Below, one piece after another: positions 6,863-10,257 of a stretch of 10,257 nt of DNA. The notes under the pieces are model-generated. The model worked only from the letters and a program-made list of their open reading frames with translations. It searched no databases and had not been told where the DNA came from. Location of the stretch: positions 1 to 10,257 of the forward strand of contig CALFNC010000164.1 in assembly GCA_937902605.1 (NCBI GenBank), written 5' to 3'. Origin of the DNA: an uncultured Acidobacteriota bacterium (GTDB lineage Bacteria > Acidobacteriota > Thermoanaerobaculia > UBA5066). Positions within the stretch are counted from its first letter, which is position 1, and every line of letters starts with the position of its first letter. A program made the position numbers and the translations under genes.

Positions 6863-8590
6863 TCATGCCATGGGCTGCCAAGGCTCGTAGCGGATCGGCA
6901 AGTACTCCGGGAACCACATTGCGCGCCGAACCGTCTCCTCGAGGCCCAGCAGGGCCGACTCGTCGGCGTGGCCTTCCTTCACCGCGCGCCGGATGACCGC
7001 GCATGCGACCGAATGCGAGCAGTCGCGGATCTTCGTGAGCTGCGGGAAGACCGCCGACTCCGCGATGTCCTCTTGGGTAACGTGCTCCGCGAGGGCCTTC
7101 GCGGAGTCCAGGAACATCCCGTCGCTGATGTGTCTCGCCCGAGCCACGCACACCCCGAGGCCTACGCCTGGGAAGATGAACGAGTTATTGCACTGGCCGA
7201 TCCGATAGGTCCGGCCGCCGTAGGTCACGGGGGCGAACGGGCTCCCTGTGGCCACGATCGCGCGCCCGTCCGACCAACGAATGGCGTCCTCGGCCGAGCA
7301 CTCGACCTTCGAGGTCGGGTTCGAGAGGGGGAAGACGAGCGGCCGTTCGTTCATCTCCGCCATCCGCTTGACGATGCTCTCGGTGAAGTTGCCCGGTGTC
7401 GCCGAGACCCCGATCAGGATCGTCGGCCGGGCGTTCGCCACGGTCTCCTCGAGCGTGACCCGAGCACGGTCCTTGCAATTCCAGCTCGCCACGCTGCCTG
7501 GACCGCGAGCGTAGATCGCCTTGAAGCCCTCGAGGCCCGGCCGGTCGGTGAGGACCAGCCCCTTGGTGTCGCAGGTCCAGATTCGGCTCCGGGCCTCCTC
7601 CTCGGAGAGCCCTTCGTCGACGAGAGCGGAGACGAACAGGCCCGCGATTCCGTGCGTCGATGCCCCGGCGCCGGCGAAGACGAGCCGCTGATCGCGGATC
7701 GACTGCTTCGTGATCCTCATCGCTCCGTAGATGCCGGCGACGACGACGGCGGCCGTCCCCTGGATGTCGTCGTTGAAGCTCAAGATCTGATCTCGGAAGC
7801 GGTCGAGCTGCCGGATCGCGTTCTCCTTAAGGAAGTCCTCCCACTGGAGGAGGACGTTCGGGTAGACCTTCCGGACCGCCGCGACGAAGCGGTCGACGAA
7901 GTCCTGGTAGGCGTCCCCGCGGATCCGCTTGTGCCGGAGGCCCAGGTAGAGCGGATCTTTCAACCGCTCCTCGTTGTCGGTCCCCGCGTCGAGCATGATG
8001 GGGAGCGTGCTGTACGGTGAGACCCCCGCGCACAGCGTATAGAGGCAGAGCTTCCCGATCGGGATTCCCATCCCCCCGGCGCCCTGGTCCCCCAGGCCCA
8101 GGATTCGCTCACCGTCCGTGACCACAATGACCGACGGGTGGAGCGTGTGGTAGTTCGAGAGGACCTTCTCGATCTGGTCCCTCTGGTCGTAGCCGATGTA
8201 GAGCCCACGCCCTCGCCGGTAGATGTGCGAGAACTTCTGACATGCCTCACCGACGACCGGCGTGTAGACGATCGGCATCATCTCGTCGATCCGCTCGTGG
8301 GCGAGGCGGAAGAAGAGGGTCTCGTTCCGGTCCTGGAGGCTGGTCATGTAGACGAACTTCTCGAGCAGCGTCGGCTTGGCCTGGAAGTTCTCGTAGACGC
8401 GCTGGAGCTGCTGCTCCATCGTGCAGATGGCCGGCGGAAGCAGCCCGTTCAGGTCGAGCTCGTCGCGCTCGCGGGCCGTGAAGGCCGTCCCCTTGTTGGT
8501 GAAGGGGTCCATGAGGATGGCCTTGCCCTTCACCGGCGTGGAGATGTACCTCTCCCACGTGGCCGGGTCGACCTTGATAGAGAATTTCAT
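6863..8590 (-). CDS. maeA: NAD-dependent malic enzyme (malate dehydrogenase, oxaloacetate-decarboxylating)
   Basis: The 575-residue product matches the usual length of the large bacterial/eukaryotic malic enzyme type (about 565), which oxidatively decarboxylates L-malate to pyruvate and CO2, reducing NAD+. Visible motifs: catalytic Tyr109 in YTPVVGEACQ; LGDQGAGGMGIPIGK with catalytic Lys180; metal ligands Glu251, Asp252 (QWEDF) and Asp275 in FNDDIQGTAAVVV, the malic enzyme signature; dinucleotide-binding GAGAS (307-311); and further family motifs SNPTSKVE and NNSFIFPGVGLG. The overall pattern, especially GDQGAGGMG and the NPTS region, resembles E. coli MaeA (SfcA), favouring NAD over NADP, but cofactor choice cannot be proven by eye. 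The ATG at 8590 has AGGAGG four bases upstream. The enzyme is cytoplasmic and links the TCA cycle to pyruvate during growth on acids. It precedes the MBL gene on the same strand; no direct functional link is evident. Confidence 0.96.
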   Translation of the reverse strand: MKFSIKVDPATWERYISTPVKGKAILMDPFTNKGTAFTARERDELDLNGLLPPAICTMEQQLQRVYENFQAKPTLLEKFVYMTSLQDRNETLFFRLAHERIDEMMPIVYTPVVGEACQKFSHIYRRGRGLYIGYDQRDQIEKVLSNYHTLHPSVIVVTDGERILGLGDQGAGGMGIPIGKLCLYTLCAGVSPYSTLPIMLDAGTDNEERLKDPLYLGLRHKRIRGDAYQDFVDRFVAAVRKVYPNVLLQWEDFLKENAIRQLDRFRDQILSFNDDIQGTAAVVVAGIYGAMRITKQSIRDQRLVFAGAGASTHGIAGLFVSALVDEGLSEEEARSRIWTCDTKGLVLTDRPGLEGFKAIYARGPGSVASWNCKDRARVTLEETVANARPTILIGVSATPGNFTESIVKRMAEMNERPLVFPLSNPTSKVECSAEDAIRWSDGRAIVATGSPFAPVTYGGRTYRIGQCNNSFIFPGVGLGVCVARARHISDGMFLDSAKALAEHVTQEDIAESAVFPQLTKIRDCSHSVACAVIRRAVKEGHADESALLGLEETVRRAMWFPEYLPIRYEPWQPMA

Positions 8591-8829
8591 ATGCCCTCCT
8601 CGTCCGCGTCGGACACCAGAGGGCTCGCGCCACCAATGTTACACGCCAAATCCCCCGGGTTTCTTGACGATTCTCGAATCCGCGCCCATCTTCTTCGTGA
8701 GGGCTCGCAGCCACGGTTGAGGAGTTGGTTCGCGGAACAGAATGGTGCCGCTGGTGCTCTGCATTCCGGTGGGGTGGCATGTAACTGTCCCCGGATGACG
8801 GGCAGCGACCCGTGGGAAACTGTCGGGCC
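8591..8829. promoter_or_regulatory. Noncoding gap upstream of maeA
   Basis: About 240 bp separate maeA from the divergent ORF at 8830. The segment near 8591-8660 should hold the maeA promoter, but no good -10/-35 pair is visible. The rest shows lower coding character than its surroundings, a small inverted repeat GATTC/GAATC (8669-8680), a five-base-arm hairpin ACGGG/CCCGT (8798-8813), and the 7-base word AACTGTC twice (8783-8789 and 8818-8824) flanking that hairpin. The text around GTAACTGTCCCCGG resembles edges of IS200-like or REP-type repeats found in many high-GC genomes, but one copy cannot establish this. I find no RNA gene here. Confidence 0.35.
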
Positions 8830-9177
8830 ATGTCAGGCCCCCCGCCTCAACCGGCCGACGCGACGCCCCCGCTCACCGTCTTCATCGCCACCAGCCGCCG
8901 CTTCTACATGCAGGCCGAAGCCTTCTGCGAGGTCCTGCGCGCCAGGGGGCACAGGGTCTTCCACCCGTACTTCGACCGGGATGCCCGTGCCATCGAGGCG
9001 GACCCGGAGCTCAAGGTCGCGGTCCCTCTCCGGCCCCACCGGTCGTCCGCGCGAACCCTCAGCCAAGGAACCGGAGGAGTTTCCGCGCCCACTCCGCTAG
9101 GCGCCCGACCGGCGGGTGAAAGAGGAAGCTGCCGCCGAACGGGCCCCGGACCTGGAAGACCGCTTTCTCGTGGCTGA
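8830..9177 (+). pseudogene. Probable 3'-truncated nucleoside 2-deoxyribosyltransferase-like ORF
   Basis: From the ATG at 8830 this frame encodes 115 residues. Residues 16-68 look like a real protein: a beta strand TVFIATSRRF (16-25), a helix, then a second strand and loop GHRVFHPYFDRDARAIEADP (40-59) followed by ELKVAVPLR. This pattern resembles the N-terminal Rossmann-like half of nucleoside 2-deoxyribosyltransferase-like proteins (usually about 150 residues), which cleave or transfer the deoxyribose of nucleosides or act on related N-glycosides. Past residue 68 (about 9033) it becomes Arg/Ser/Gly/Pro-rich, reading antisense to the aldehyde dehydrogenase gene whose stop is at 9059. No other frame carries on the expected C-terminal half. 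So the gene seems cut off by a rearrangement, with the last ~47 residues being chance read-through. A GTG at 8812 is an alternative start; no strong Shine-Dalgarno is present at either. Family assignment is from memory of the motif pattern and is moderate. Confidence 0.5.
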
Positions 9178-10257
9178 AACGGCGGAAGCCATGCTCGCCA
9201 TGGTAGGCGCCGATGCCGGAAGGACCGACCCCGCCGAACGGGAGGTTCCCCTGGACGACGTGGAGCATGCAGTCGTTGACGGTCACCCCACCCGAGATGG
9301 TCCGGGCGAGGACCTCGTCCCGGCGGGCGCCGTCCTTACCGAACCAGTAGAGAGCCAGCGGCCGGTCGCCCGCGTTCACGAAGCGGAGGGCGTCCTCGAT
9401 CCCCTCGTAGGGGACGACCGGGAGCACGGGTCCGAAGATCTCTTCCTGCATCACCCGCATCGTGGCATCGGCTCCCAGCACCAGGGTCGGCGGGATCTTC
9501 CGGGCCGTCGGGTCGGGACGGACCCCGTCGGGAGCCACCTCGATGACGCGGGCTCCCTTCGACCGAGCGTCCTCCACTAAGGCGGTGAGGCGCGCGAAGT
9601 GGCGGTCGTTGACGATCGACGTGTAGGCCGGGTCGCCGGACGAGCCAGGATAGAACGAGGCCGCGGTTCGCCGCACCGCCTCGACGAACTCTTCCAGGCG
9701 CCGAGCGGGGACGAGGGCGTAGTCGGGGGCGATGCAGGTCTGGCCCGCGTTGAACAGCTTGCCCCACGTGATCCGCGGAACAGCTCGGCCGAAATCGGCG
9801 TCTTCGTCCACGATGACGGGAGACTTCCCCCCCAGCTCCAGCGTCACCGGGGTCAGGTTCTTCGCCGCCGCCTGCGCCACGAGGCGTCCGACCGCGGTCG
9901 AGCCCGTGAAGAGCAGGTGGTCGAACGGCAGCGCGGACATCGCCTCGGCCAGGTCTGGGCCGCCCGTCGCCACCGCAACCTCGTCCTCGCGGAAGAACTC
10001 GCCCACGGCCTTCGCGAGGTAGTCCGAGAAGGCCGGGGTCAGCTCCGAGGGTTTCACCAGCGCCCGGTTGCCGGCGGCCAGGACCTCCACGAGCGGCCCC
10101 GCGCAGAGGTAGAGCGGGTAGTTCCAGGGGCTGATGATGCCGACGACGCCTAGCGGCTGCGTCACGATCCGCCCGGACGCCGGCCAAAACGCCGGCGCGG
10201 TCTCGACCCGCCGTGGCCTCATCCACGCTCCGAGATGCCGCCGGGCGTGGCGCACCA
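9059..10257 (-). CDS. Aldehyde dehydrogenase, coniferyl-aldehyde dehydrogenase-like (5' end outside window)
   Basis: The frame reaches the right edge without a fixed start; about 400 codons are seen, and relatives have roughly 470-480, so some 75-80 N-terminal residues lie outside. A GTG at 10255 is only the first codon that could serve as a start, not a credible one. Numbering from that GTG, ALDH superfamily elements are PWNYP (43-47), FTGSTAVGR (116-124, cofactor binding), LELGGKSP with general-base Glu140, NAGQTCIAPDY with nucleophile Cys174, EEIFGPVLPV, and the C-terminal PFGGVGPSGIGAYHGEHGF segment. TCIAPDY, WMRPRRVETAPA and GAYHGEHGF are typical of the coniferyl-aldehyde dehydrogenase/class-3-like branch, which oxidises aromatic or long aliphatic aldehydes to acids with NAD(P)+. 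The C-terminus is complete (hydrophobic, basic tail). The natural substrate cannot be settled by eye. It is transcribed toward the truncated plus-strand ORF, overlapping its tail. Confidence 0.92.
   Translation of the reverse strand, partial: VRHARRHLGAWMRPRRVETAPAFWPASGRIVTQPLGVVGIISPWNYPLYLCAGPLVEVLAAGNRALVKPSELTPAFSDYLAKAVGEFFREDEVAVATGGPDLAEAMSALPFDHLLFTGSTAVGRLVAQAAAKNLTPVTLELGGKSPVIVDEDADFGRAVPRITWGKLFNAGQTCIAPDYALVPARRLEEFVEAVRRTAASFYPGSSGDPAYTSIVNDRHFARLTALVEDARSKGARVIEVAPDGVRPDPTARKIPPTLVLGADATMRVMQEEIFGPVLPVVPYEGIEDALRFVNAGDRPLALYWFGKDGARRDEVLARTISGGVTVNDCMLHVVQGNLPFGGVGPSGIGAYHGEHGFRRFSHEKAVFQVRGPFGGSFLFHPPVGRLAEWARKLLRFLG

Noticed and set aside
6968..8020. Plus-strand open frame of 350 codons over maeA
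   Set aside because: Malic enzyme motifs are continuous on the minus strand; this frame has no independent support.
8138..9100. Plus-strand open frame of 320 codons crossing the maeA start and the gap
   Set aside because: It is antisense to maeA in its first part and out of frame with the deoxyribosyltransferase-like ORF in its last part; composition is Arg/Ser/Pro-rich shadow sequence.
9336..10226. Second minus-strand frame within the ALDH gene
   Set aside because: It is a frame-shifted shadow; all ALDH motifs lie in the other minus frame without interruption.
1..10257. CRISPR array, tRNA/rRNA genes, prophage or a defence system
   Set aside because: No regularly spaced repeats, no cloverleaf or rRNA-like segment, and no nuclease, integrase or effector motifs were seen; the genes recognised are ordinary metabolic and envelope genes.

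Overview
This window looks like a chromosomal segment of a high-GC, free-living heterotrophic bacterium; G+C is roughly two thirds by eye, with strong G/C preference at third codon positions. A secreted sortilin/BNR-repeat protein beside a secreted M1-type peptidase, plus a periplasmic metallo-beta-lactamase-fold protein, fits Acidobacteriota (for example Thermoanaerobaculia-like lineages) or Gemmatimonadota best. That placement is inferred from gene content only; there is no rRNA or other marker here.

Layout, left to right. (1) 1-2932, minus strand: an exported BNR/Asp-box repeat protein of the VPS10/sortilin-like type. It is open to the left edge, so its C-terminus is missing. (2) 2933-3059: a short divergent promoter region. 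(3) 3060-5168, plus strand: an exported M1-family (gluzincin) metallopeptidase. (4) 5165-6085, plus strand: an unrecognised six-helix membrane protein, joined to the peptidase by a GTGA stop/start overlap and preceded by its own Shine-Dalgarno, so almost certainly translated from the same mRNA. (5) 6048-6785, minus strand: a signal-peptide-bearing MBL-fold hydrolase whose 3' end overlaps the membrane protein gene tail-to-tail. (6) 6863-8590, minus strand: NAD-type malic enzyme (maeA), 77 bp upstream of the MBL gene and possibly cotranscribed with it. (7) 8591-8829: a noncoding gap. (8) 8830-9177, plus strand: a short ORF whose first ~68 codons resemble the N-terminus of nucleoside 2-deoxyribosyltransferase-like proteins, but which loses that resemblance just before running into the next gene; probably a broken gene. 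(9) 9059-10257, minus strand: an aldehyde dehydrogenase of the coniferyl-aldehyde dehydrogenase type, with its N-terminus beyond the right edge.

Functionally the left half is about the cell envelope and extracellular protein handling: repeat-propeller protein, zinc peptidase and membrane partner. The right half is central or oxidative carbon metabolism: malate to pyruvate, and aldehyde to acid. I see no CRISPR array, RNA gene, intact insertion sequence, prophage or clear defence system. The points most worth a second look are the coupled peptidase/membrane-protein pair, the truncated deoxyribosyltransferase-like ORF, and the tail-to-tail gene overlap.
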